From Microbacterium sp. ABRD28 (GTDB lineage Bacteria; Actinomycetota; Actinomycetes; Actinomycetales; Microbacteriaceae): 64,000 nt of DNA. Made by a program: the position numbers and the translations under genes. The stretch covers positions 2,728,001 to 2,792,000 of the forward strand of contig NZ_CP031015.1 of assembly GCF_003850245.1 (NCBI RefSeq), written 5' to 3'. Below the pieces are notes generated by a model, which made no database searches, was not told the DNA's origin, and saw only the letters and a list, made by a program, of their open reading frames with translations. Below, one piece after another: positions 51,433 through 58,691 of this stretch. Positions within the stretch are counted from its first letter, which is position 1, and the number at the start of each line of letters is the position of its first letter.

Positions 51433-51665
51433 CGGTCGAGCGTTCCCGAGCGACGGATCGGGTCGTTGCCCGCGTCGCGCAGCGCCTGTTCCGAGAAGTG
51501 CCTAAGCTCGCCGTTCTCACTCAGTACGGCGATGATCGGGGTCAGGTCCGTTTGGTCTTCGCCTTGATACTCGCGCCAGACGCCATTACCGGGCCCGGTG
51601 GCGGGCTTGACGATCTTGCCGAATTGACCGTCAGGAAGGCGCACCGTCATACCCGCGTAGAACAT
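51429..51665 (-). CDS. 78-residue element protein, beta-rich
   Basis: ATG 6 nt after TACGCT (leaderless). Product starts MFYAGMTVRLPDGQFGKIVK, with short beta strands that suggest a small barrel (SH3-like), followed by ENGELRHFSEQALRDAGND. No known family. It lies just downstream of the integrase gene; a recombination directionality factor would be one candidate role, unproven. Confidence 0.55.
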   Translation of the reverse strand: MFYAGMTVRLPDGQFGKIVKPATGPGNGVWREYQGEDQTDLTPIIAVLSENGELRHFSEQALRDAGNDPIRRSGTLDR

Positions 51666-51671
51666 GGCGCG

Positions 51672-51677
51672 AGCGTA
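51672..51677 (-). promoter_or_regulatory. -10 box of the 51429-51665 gene (leaderless type)
   Basis: TACGCT on the minus strand, 6 nt before the ATG. Confidence 0.5.
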
Positions 51678-51681
51678 GCGC

Positions 51682-53136
51682 CTAGCGCGGCGTGATCGTC
51701 AGCGTTCTGGCGAACTTCTCGGCGGGCATGTTGCGGCGGTTACCCTGCCCGACCGAGTGAACGCGGATCTCGAAGAGCTCGCCGAGCACGGTGCGCTTCT
51801 GCCCGAGCGTCAGCGCCTGCCACGTCGCCAGGACGTCGGCGGCGTCGACGATGCCCTCGAGCGCTGACCGGTCGGCCCCCTCGGCGAGGTCGCGGCGCAG
51901 CGCGTCGCGCTTCTTCACGAGCCGATCGCGGCGGCGGAGGTACTCGGCGCGGTCGACGAGCCCGGCGTCGCGGTCCTCGCCGAGCTCTATGACGAGCGCT
52001 TCGAGCTTGGCGAGTTCCGCCGTTAGGGCAGCGGCGTCGGCACGCTCGCGCGGTGCGAGCAAGGCGCCGCGGTGCTCGGCGATGTACTCGACCGCGTGGC
52101 GCTCGACGAAGCCGTCGAGGGGGTCGCCCTGGCGCATGAAATGTCGCATCGACGGGCATCGGTACGAGTGAATGCCCTTCTCGCCGCCGCCCGCGACGAT
52201 GGGGCGACCGCATCCGTCGACGCCGCAGGTCGCCAGTCCTGAGAGCAACCATCGCCGCGTCGGGCCCGGTGATGTCTTCCGGTCGGGATGCTTGAGCTTC
52301 GCCTTGGCCGCTTCCCATTGCGCGACGGTGACGATCGCCGGCCACGCTCCCGCGACAGTGCGGTCGAGCGTGATCGCGTCGAGGTCGTACGCACCGCCGT
52401 TCGGGTCGGGGAGCGGCAGGCGCGCGGCGTAGTACGGCGAGCGCAGCATCCGCCCGAGCGTCGTCGGCGTGAACGGCACTCCCGAAACAGTCAGCTTCTT
52501 CGCCTCGGTGAGGTCGCGGGCGATCGAGCCGAGCGGGACGCCCGCGAGGAACATCTCGAAGATGCGCCGCACGTCCTCGGCGCGGTCGCCGTCGAGTTCG
52601 TACGCCTCGACGCTCCCGCGCTCCTTCCGAACCTTCGTCGGCACCCACTTGTAGCCGTACGGCACGCGCCCCGAGGTCGGAATGCCTTCGACGCGCCGCC
52701 CGGCGTTAGCGAACACGCGCCGCTCGGCCTTCGTCTCGCTCTCGGCGCGAGCGACGGCGGTTAAGACGTTGGCGATGAGTCGCCCGTTCACCGTCGTGAG
52801 GTCGAGCTCGCCGTCGGTCGTCACGACCTGCACACGAGCGGCAGTGAGCGATTCGATCGCAGACAGTGACCGGGCGAGACGGTCGAGCTTCCGCACGACG
52901 AGCACGTCGAACTTCCCGGCGCGGGCGTCCTCGAGCATGCGCGCAAAAGCGGTGCCCTCGCCCCGGTCGCGGTAGCCGCTGACGTTGTCGTCTTCGTAGA
53001 CCTTCACGACGTGGTAGTCGCGGGACTGCGCGAGCTGGCGGCACGATTCGGTCTGTCGTTCGATGCCTTCTGGCTCGCTGACGGACTGTCGCGCGTACAC
53101 GGCCGCGCGCACGGTCACGGGCATCTTCGGGGCCAT
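51682..53136 (-). CDS. int: Large serine recombinase (integrase)
   Basis: 484 residues. Resolvase-type catalytic domain with S18 in RAAVYARQSVS, then RQTESCRQLAQSRDYHVVKV and VLVVRKLDRLARSLSAIESL. The recombinase domain follows (VPYGYKWVPTKVRKERGSVE), then a zinc ribbon (ATCGVDGCGRP and SYRCPSM), a coiled-coil helix (AALTAELAKLEALVIELGED) and the C-terminal segment. The start lies 8 nt from one arm of attP, so the promoter probably overlaps the attachment site. It integrates the element into the pilin gene; excision would need a directionality factor. Confidence 0.95.
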   Translation of the reverse strand: MAPKMPVTVRAAVYARQSVSEPEGIERQTESCRQLAQSRDYHVVKVYEDDNVSGYRDRGEGTAFARMLEDARAGKFDVLVVRKLDRLARSLSAIESLTAARVQVVTTDGELDLTTVNGRLIANVLTAVARAESETKAERRVFANAGRRVEGIPTSGRVPYGYKWVPTKVRKERGSVEAYELDGDRAEDVRRIFEMFLAGVPLGSIARDLTEAKKLTVSGVPFTPTTLGRMLRSPYYAARLPLPDPNGGAYDLDAITLDRTVAGAWPAIVTVAQWEAAKAKLKHPDRKTSPGPTRRWLLSGLATCGVDGCGRPIVAGGGEKGIHSYRCPSMRHFMRQGDPLDGFVERHAVEYIAEHRGALLAPRERADAAALTAELAKLEALVIELGEDRDAGLVDRAEYLRRRDRLVKKRDALRRDLAEGADRSALEGIVDAADVLATWQALTLGQKRTVLGELFEIRVHSVGQGNRRNMPAEKFARTLTITPR

Positions 53137-53139
53137 GTG

Positions 53140-53286
53140 TCAATTCTGCCTTGAGGCGGCGACAATGGCCATCGTCGCGATGGCGTATTCGGCGGTCGCC
53201 GCGCCGGTGTCGTCGGTGAACAGGGTCGCGGCGCGGCGGCGGGTCAGTCGGATCGGGCGTGTGATGGTGTCGTGCGGGTGGGTCAT
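53140..53286 (-). pseudogene. 5' part of DUF4244-type pilin gene, cut by element insertion
   Basis: ATG at 53286; the product begins MTHPHDTITR, has the leader cleavage-like DDTGAATAEYAIATMA (processed after Gly/Ala, Glu at position +5) and then runs into element sequence (IVAASRQN, stop at 53140). It gives a 48-residue truncated pilin without the hydrophobic helix. Confidence 0.9.
53144..53169. other. attR: right integration junction
   Basis: Core GGC at 53167-53169; the element-side arm TTCTGCCTTGA at 53144-53154 is the inverted partner of the left arm. The integrase start is at 53136. Confidence 0.75.
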
Positions 53287-53339
53287 GGTGGTCGCTTCTC
53301 TCTGCGATGGGGTGGACGGTGGGCACGTTCGTTGATGTG

Positions 53340-54254
53340 TCAAAGGCTGAGCGCCGACGAGGACAGGACGCTGAGGAACATGGGTCCGACCCCGAGGAGC
53401 AGGAACGACGGAAGCGTGCAGACGCCGAGCGGCAGGAGAAGCCTCGTCGCGAGCTTCGCGGCACGGAGCCTGCCCTCGACGCGGGCTTGGTGACGCGCGA
53501 GCGCGGCAGCGGCGCGCAGCAATTCGACAGCGGGCACCCCAGCCCTCCGTGACAGATCGAGCAGGCCGACGGTCGCCGGCGCGGGAGGGGTCCCGCATGC
53601 CGCGGCGACGAGGGTCCTCGCCCGTTCGATCGAGACGCCGCCGCTGAGGGCGATCGCCAGAAGCTCTCCGTCGAGGCCCGCGATTCCACCGGGCGGACGG
53701 GCCCTGCGGGCGAGGGATGCCGTCCAGCGCCGCGCGATGAGGATGAGGGCGCCGCCGATGACGAGGCAGGCGATACCCAGGGGGTGCGTCGTGAGGATCC
53801 CGACCGTATCGAAGCCGAGCAGAAGCCCCAGCGCGACCCCGAGAAGGGGCAGCCAGCCGATCAGTCGGGCGGTTCCGGTGGGCTCGGCCAGGGCCACCCG
53901 GATCTCATCCGCTGCCTCCTGCGCGTCGCGGAGGGCGACGGCCAGACCGCGCAGGCTCGGCGCGAGAGGCGCACCGACGACGGTGGCAACCTCCCATGCC
54001 GCCCCGACCTCCCGCCAGGGACTCGCTTCCGGCTCCGTTCCACTGATCGCCGACGCGAGGGCGGCACCCTCTCGTCTCCGGTCGCGAATCGTCCGCGCCG
54101 CGGCATCCCCCGCCTCGGCGAGGTGCTCCCACGCCCGGTCGGGCGTCACCCCCGCCTGTAACAGCACCGCCAGTTTCAGGACGGTGTCGGCGGCGGGGGT
54201 CGCGGGCGGAGCGGGTGAGGCCCGACCGGGGAGACGGGCGAGGAGCGCGCTCAT
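53340..54254 (-). CDS. TadB/TadC-type pilus assembly membrane protein (GspF family)
   Basis: 304 residues, ATG overlapping the tadA stop by 4 nt. Type II secretion F domain: a segment rich in helices (DTVLKLAVLLQAGVTPDRAW) and membrane helices near 130-170 and at the C-terminus (LLLPLGVCTLPSFLLLGVGP). The cytoplasmic loops carry GGVSIERARTLVAAACGTPP. It anchors the Tad ATPase and helps to assemble Flp pili. In this genome one protein may cover both TadB and TadC roles. Confidence 0.85.
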   Translation of the reverse strand: MSALLARLPGRASPAPPATPAADTVLKLAVLLQAGVTPDRAWEHLAEAGDAAARTIRDRRREGAALASAISGTEPEASPWREVGAAWEVATVVGAPLAPSLRGLAVALRDAQEAADEIRVALAEPTGTARLIGWLPLLGVALGLLLGFDTVGILTTHPLGIACLVIGGALILIARRWTASLARRARPPGGIAGLDGELLAIALSGGVSIERARTLVAAACGTPPAPATVGLLDLSRRAGVPAVELLRAAAALARHQARVEGRLRAAKLATRLLLPLGVCTLPSFLLLGVGPMFLSVLSSSALSL

Positions 54255-55276
54255 CGGCCGGCCACCTCCGCCAGCTCCACGGGCGCGATCTCGAGCCGAC
54301 CGACCGACGACAGCTGCGGACGCCCGGCGCCGGCGAGGCGGCGCCCGCTCCCGCTCCTCTCGACATGCAGCACGACGTCGATCGCGCTGGTCACCTGGCG
54401 GGCGAGCGCGTGGTCCCCGAGACCTGCCAGCGCGCCGAGTGCTTCGAGGCGCGTGGCGACATCGCCGAGCCCGTTCGCGTGCACGGTTCCCGCACCTCCG
54501 TCATGACCGGTGTTCAGCGCCGAGAGGAGCTCACGCACCTCTGCCCCGCGGCACTCCCCCACCACCAGCCGGTCGGGACGCATCCGCAGCGCTTCGCGCA
54601 CGAGCCGAGCCAGGGCGATCTCGCCCGCCCCCTCGAGGTTGGCCTGGCGCGCCTCGAGGCGAGCATGGTGCGGATGCGAGAGGCGCAGCTCCGCGACATC
54701 CTCGATCGTGACGATCCTCTCCTCTGCGGGGGCGGCGGACAGCAGGGCGGCCAGAAGCGTGGTCTTCCCGGCGCCGGCGGCGCCGCTGACGAGCAGGTTC
54801 GCCCGCCGGGCGACCAATCGCTCGAGCGCGCGTTGGGCGGGCGGGTCGAACATGCCCGTCGCGGCGAGATCGTCCAGAGTGGGGGTACCCAGCCGCGGGA
54901 TGCGCAGGGAGATGAGGGTGCCCTCCGGCGAGATCGGCGGAAGCACCGCGTGGACGCGGATCCCGCCCTCCAGACGCACATCGACGCACGGCGTCGCGTC
55001 GTCGATGTGGCGACCGCCCGCACCGATGAGGTGCACGGCGAGATCGCGGACCTCCTCCTCGCCGGCACACCACCCGTCCGCGCGCCGGGGCCCCGCACCA
55101 CGGTCGACGAACAGACCCTGTGCGCCGTTGACGAAGACGTCCGACACATCCGGGTCGTCGATGAACGGCGAGAAGGCGTCGAGAACCGCTGGCCGCCGAA
55201 CCCCGGTCCGTGCGGGTTCGCTCGCGCCGCCGCCCCCTCCCGCGATGCGGGGACGGGCGACGAACGGGATCGACAT
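54251..55276 (-). CDS. tadA: TadA-family pilus assembly ATPase
   Basis: 341 residues, ATG at 55276, 7 nt after TACGGT. N-terminal domain: FIDDPDVSDVFVNGAQGLFV. Walker A is LLVSGAAGAGKTTLLAALL, the Asp box is IVTIEDVAELRL, Walker B is RPDRLVVGECRGAEV and the His box is HANGLGDVATRL. It powers assembly of Flp pili. This short form lacks the long N-terminal extension of some secretion ATPases. First gene of tadA-tadB/C-pilin-tadE-tadE-like, interrupted at the pilin. Confidence 0.93.
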   Translation of the reverse strand: MSIPFVARPRIAGGGGGASEPARTGVRRPAVLDAFSPFIDDPDVSDVFVNGAQGLFVDRGAGPRRADGWCAGEEEVRDLAVHLIGAGGRHIDDATPCVDVRLEGGIRVHAVLPPISPEGTLISLRIPRLGTPTLDDLAATGMFDPPAQRALERLVARRANLLVSGAAGAGKTTLLAALLSAAPAEERIVTIEDVAELRLSHPHHARLEARQANLEGAGEIALARLVREALRMRPDRLVVGECRGAEVRELLSALNTGHDGGAGTVHANGLGDVATRLEALGALAGLGDHALARQVTSAIDVVLHVERSGSGRRLAGAGRPQLSSVGRLEIAPVELAEVAGR

Positions 55277-55283
55277 GCCCTCG

Positions 55284-55289
55284 ACCGTA
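55284..55289 (-). promoter_or_regulatory. -10 box of the tad operon (leaderless type)
   Basis: TACGGT on the minus strand, 7 nt before the tadA ATG. Confidence 0.4.
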
Positions 55290-55789
55290 GGGACGGCACA
55301 GACTGCGCACAGCGCCGGAGGCGGGACCGGTGGACAGTCGAGCAGCCGGCGAGGATGTGCAGGAGACGACGGGGGACCGCCCCCCGTGTGACCCCCCGCC
55401 CCGCGACTCGTCAGAAAGCGCGGCCCGGGTCGCGAGAAGGCGGCAGTATTCGACGGGTCGCGACGCGCCTCAGCGGCGCACCGACCCCAGAAGACGACAG
55501 ACAGAAGGAGGCGGTATCCCATTGGGGGGGAATGGGATACCGCCTCCTGCGACGCCCTGGCTCGGGGGGATGGGCGGGCGTCGCGAATGCCAGAATCGAA
55601 GTTCGGCCGGTGATGATCATACGCAGTCGTCACAGGCCGGCAAAACGGCGCCGGCGATCTCTCATCGGAATATCACATTCGTCTCATCCACCCACTAACG
55701 GAGGTAGTGAGGCGTTGCGGGGCGTCGGTACTCTCACGAGTGTTGTGGCCGGAAACGGCACCCGTTCGCCCGCGAAGGAGCGCGCACCG
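55290..55789. other. 500-bp intergenic region between tadA and acs
   Basis: Divergent promoters for tadA and acs are expected. I see no gene. A candidate acs -10 is TACTCT at 55729-55734, with the Shine-Dalgarno GAAGGAG at 55774-55780. A strong inverted repeat lies in the middle (55507-55547). Short runs of C and G (55371-55402) flank it. Confidence 0.6.
55507..55547. repeat. 17-bp inverted repeat with a seven-G loop
   Basis: Perfect arms 55507-55523 and 55531-55547, loop GGGGGGG. It is far from the end of any gene, so it may be a regulatory hairpin or operator rather than an ordinary terminator. Confidence 0.65.
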
Positions 55790-57769
55790 ATGAGCATGAC
55801 CAGCAGTCAGATCGATCACCTGTTGAACGAGAACCGACGGTTCGCGCCGTCGCCGGGTTTCGCCGACGACGCCGTTGCGAACGCCGATCTCTATGCCCGC
55901 GCGGATGAGGATCGCGAGGGGTTCTGGGCCGACCAGGCCCGCGAGCTGCTGCACTGGCACACGCCCTTCACGCAGGTGCTGAACTGGTCGAACCCGCCGT
56001 TCGCCGAGTGGTTCGCCGACGGCGAGCTCAACGTCGCCTACAACTGCCTCGACCGGCACGTCGAAGCCGGCAACGGCGACCGCGTCGCCCTGCTGTGGGA
56101 GGGCGAACCGGGTGATGAGCGGCGTGTGACGTACGCCGAGCTGACCGATGAGGTCAAGCGCCTCGCCAATGTGCTCGTGGGCCTCGGCGTCGGCGTCAAC
56201 GACCGTGTGGCCATCTACATGCCGATGATCCCCGAGGCGATCGCCGCGATGCTCGCCGTCGCTCGTATCGGCGCTGTGCACTCCGTGGTCTTCGGCGGTT
56301 TCTCGGCTGACAGCCTCCGGGCGCGCATCGACGACGCCGGCGCGAAGCTCGTCATCACCGCCGACGGCGGCTACCGCAAGGGGAAGGTGTCACCCCTCAA
56401 GCCCGCCGTCGACATGGCGCTGGCCGACCGCAACGGCTCAGGCCCGCAGGAGACGGTCGAGAACGTCCTCGTCGTCCGCCGCGGCGGCAACGACGTCGAC
56501 TGGGTCGAGGGCCGCGACCTGTGGTGGCACGACGTCGTCCCGGCGGCATCGGCCGAGCACGAGGCATCCGCCTTCCCCGCCGAGAATCCCCTCTTCATCC
56601 TCTACACCTCCGGCACCACGGGGAAGCCGAAGGGGATCCTCCACACCTCCGGCGGCTATCTGACCCAGGCCGCGTTCACGAACCGGGTCGTCCACGACAT
56701 CCACCCCGAGACCGATGTGTACTGGTGCACCGCCGACATCGGCTGGATCACCGGTCACTCGTACGTCACCTACGGTCCCCTCGCGAACGGCGCCACGCAG
56801 GTCCTGTACGAGGGCACGCCCGACACCCCGCACCCCGGTCGCTGGTGGGAGGTCGTGGAGAAGTACGGCGTCACGATCCTCTACACCGCTCCCACCGCCA
56901 TCCGCTCGTTCATGAAGATCGGGCGCGCGGTTCCGCAGAAGTTCGACCTGTCGTCCCTGCGCCTCCTCGGTTCCGTCGGAGAGCCGATCAACCCCGAGGC
57001 GTGGGTCTGGTACCGCGAGATCATCGGCCACGGCGAGACGCCCATCGTCGACACGTGGTGGCAGACCGAGACGGGCGCGATGATGATCTCCGCCCTTCCG
57101 GGTGTGACCGAGACCAAGCCGGGGTCTGCCCAGGTTCCCCTCCCCGGCATCTCGGTCGACGTCGTCGACGACGACGGCACCCACGTCGGCAACGGCAACG
57201 GCGGCCTGCTGGTGATCACCGAGCCCTGGCCATCGATGCTCCGCGGCATCTGGGGCGACCCGGAACGGTTCAAGGAGACCTACTGGGACAAGTTCCGCGA
57301 CAAGGGGTACTACTTCGCGGGCGACGGCGCGCGCCTGGACGACGACGGAGACGTGTGGCTGCTCGGCCGCGTCGACGACGTGATGAACGTCTCGGGCCAC
57401 CGCCTGTCGACGACCGAGATCGAGTCGGCGCTCGTCGCGCACGAGGCCACCGCGGAGGCGGCGGTGGTCGGCGCGTCCGACGAGACGACGGGCCAGGCCG
57501 TCGTGGCCTTCGTCATCATCAAGCAGAGCTACCTCGACAAGCACTCGCCCGAGGGGCTTGCGCAGGCGCTGCGGGCGTGGGTGAGCGAGCAGATCGGGCC
57601 GATCGCCCGGCCGCGCGACGTCTACATCGTCGGTGAGCTGCCGAAGACCCGGTCGGGCAAGATCATGCGCCGGCTCCTGCGGGATGTCGCGGAGGGCCGT
57701 GAGGTCGGCGACACCACGACGCTCGCCGACACCGCGGTGATGAGCGTCATCTCCGCCCAGGTGAAGTAG
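55790..57769 (+). CDS. acsA: Acetyl-CoA synthetase
   Basis: 659 residues from the ATG at 55790 (GAAGGAG 9 nt upstream). Adenylate-forming motifs: FILYTSGTTGKPKGILHTSG, TADIGWITGHSYVTYGPLAN, VDTWWQTETGAMMISALPG, YYFAGDGARLDDDGDVWLLG and GRVDDVMNVSGHRLSTTEIE. The regulatory Lys lies in LPKTRSGKIMRRLLRD, the site acetylated by Pat-type enzymes. It makes acetyl-CoA from acetate, CoA and ATP. It ends just before a double hairpin shared with convergent ridA. Confidence 0.97.
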   Translation: MSMTSSQIDHLLNENRRFAPSPGFADDAVANADLYARADEDREGFWADQARELLHWHTPFTQVLNWSNPPFAEWFADGELNVAYNCLDRHVEAGNGDRVALLWEGEPGDERRVTYAELTDEVKRLANVLVGLGVGVNDRVAIYMPMIPEAIAAMLAVARIGAVHSVVFGGFSADSLRARIDDAGAKLVITADGGYRKGKVSPLKPAVDMALADRNGSGPQETVENVLVVRRGGNDVDWVEGRDLWWHDVVPAASAEHEASAFPAENPLFILYTSGTTGKPKGILHTSGGYLTQAAFTNRVVHDIHPETDVYWCTADIGWITGHSYVTYGPLANGATQVLYEGTPDTPHPGRWWEVVEKYGVTILYTAPTAIRSFMKIGRAVPQKFDLSSLRLLGSVGEPINPEAWVWYREIIGHGETPIVDTWWQTETGAMMISALPGVTETKPGSAQVPLPGISVDVVDDDGTHVGNGNGGLLVITEPWPSMLRGIWGDPERFKETYWDKFRDKGYYFAGDGARLDDDGDVWLLGRVDDVMNVSGHRLSTTEIESALVAHEATAEAAVVGASDETTGQAVVAFVIIKQSYLDKHSPEGLAQALRAWVSEQIGPIARPRDVYIVGELPKTRSGKIMRRLLRDVAEGREVGDTTTLADTAVMSVISAQVK

Positions 57770-57794
57770 CCCCACGCGGCTCACCCGCGCCGAG

Positions 57795-57880
57795 AGTGCA
57801 TCTGGGCGCCGAGGGTGCGGGGTTCACTCGCATCCTCGGCGCGCAGATGCACTTTCGCGGTTTCGTGAGGAACCGCGAAA
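57795..57880. terminator. Tandem hairpins between acs and ridA, REP-like
   Basis: 25-nt arms (57795-57819 and 57829-57853) match at 23 of 25 positions around a short loop, followed at once by a 10-bp perfect hairpin (57853-57862 with 57871-57880). It ends two convergent genes. The AGTGCATCT and TTTCGCGG words resemble repeated intergenic palindromes that I recall from Microbacterium genomes. Confidence 0.7.
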
Positions 57881-57901
57881 GCGGGATGCCGCGGCGCGGC
57901 G

Positions 57902-58369
57902 TCAGGCGAGGGTGAAGACGACCTCGACCTCGACCGGGGCGTCCAGGGGCAGGACCGGCACGCCGACGGCGGAGCGGGCATGACGACCAGCGTCGCCGAA
58001 GATCTCACCGAGGACGGTGCTCGCACCGTTGATGACCCCGGGCTGACCGATGAACGCGGGCACCGAGGCGACGAATCCGGTGACCTTCAGCACACCGACC
58101 AGTCGGTCGACGCCCCCGGCGGCGGCTGCCGCCGCCGCGACGGCGTTGAGCGCGCACTGGCGGGCGTAACCCGCCGCGGCATCCGGGGTCACCAGACCGT
58201 CACCCTCGCCGACCTTGCCGGTCTCGGGAAGCGCACCCGAGACCATCGGGAGCTGGCCCGCGGTGTACACCAGGTCGCCGTGCACCTTGGCGGGGATGTA
58301 GGCGGCCACCGGCGGGACGACCGAGGGGAGCTCGATGCCGAGCTCGGCCAGGCGCTGCGAAACGCTCAC
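57902..58369 (-). CDS. ridA: RidA-family enamine/imine deaminase
   Basis: 155 residues, GTG overlapping the previous stop by 4 nt. YjgF/RidA features: YIPAKVHGDLVYTAGQLPMV, DAAAGYARQCALNAVAAAAA and VGVPVLPLDAPVEVEVVFTL; the catalytic Arg common in deaminating members is present in DAGRHARSAVGVP. Members of this longer RidA-like group hydrolyse reactive enamines from PLP enzymes. It pairs with a DUF4177 gene, as in other actinobacteria. Confidence 0.9.
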   Translation of the reverse strand: MSVSQRLAELGIELPSVVPPVAAYIPAKVHGDLVYTAGQLPMVSGALPETGKVGEGDGLVTPDAAAGYARQCALNAVAAAAAAAGGVDRLVGVLKVTGFVASVPAFIGQPGVINGASTVLGEIFGDAGRHARSAVGVPVLPLDAPVEVEVVFTLA

Positions 58370-58584
58370 TGCTCGTCTCCGAACTGGCGCGCCGCCTGCT
58401 CTGCCGCGCCGAGCGCCGCATTGGGAGCGCCGCCGCCGGTGGGCCGCTTGAAGTAGGCCACGAGGCCCCCTTCCGGACCCTGGACGACCTGCACGAGCTC
58501 CCAGCCCTGCTTCCCCCAGTTGTTGAGGATGGCGGCGGTGTTGTGGATCAGCAGCGGAGTGGTGAGGTACTCCCACGTCGTCAT
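58366..58584 (-). CDS. DUF4177-type small protein
   Basis: 72 residues from the ATG at 58584 with AGGAG 7 nt upstream. MTTWEYLTTPLLIHNTAAIL and NNWGKQGWELVQVVQGPEGG give the DUF4177 pattern (WEYxxxPL, LNxxGxxGWELV). It ends in AAEQAARQFGDEQ. The function is unknown. First gene of the DUF4177-ridA pair. Confidence 0.8.
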   Translation of the reverse strand: MTTWEYLTTPLLIHNTAAILNNWGKQGWELVQVVQGPEGGLVAYFKRPTGGGAPNAALGAAEQAARQFGDEQ

Positions 58585-58678
58585 CGAGGCTCCTGTGGTC
58601 GGGGCGGTATCGCGGGCGGATGCTGGGAAAGATCTCCGTGGGCGCACGCCGGTCGAGGGATCGCCCAGGAAGCTCCCT

Positions 58679-58684
58679 TACGAT
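58679..58684 (+). promoter_or_regulatory. -10 box of the PASTA penicillin-binding protein gene (leaderless type)
   Basis: TACGAT, 7 nt before the ATG at 58692. Confidence 0.45.
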
Positions 58685-58691
58685 CAACCCT

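Larger units (their letters stand above)
44623..53169. mobile_element. 8.5-kb integrated element with serine integrase (satellite-like or integrative plasmid)
   Basis: Bounded by the two halves of a split pilin gene; the repeat of the GGC core 8544 bp apart gives the element length. It holds a large serine integrase next to the right end, a leftward nine-gene operon (59-aa gene at 50366 to 59-aa gene at 45283) with a prim-pol replication protein and a terminase-small-like protein, three small genes near the integrase, a 0.7-kb non-coding region, and one rightward gene at the left end. No structural phage genes, conjugation genes or toxin-antitoxin pair are recognised. Confidence 0.88.

Noticed and set aside
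44623..53169. Complete prophage
   Set aside because: Only 8.5 kb, with no capsid, portal, tail, lysis or large terminase gene.
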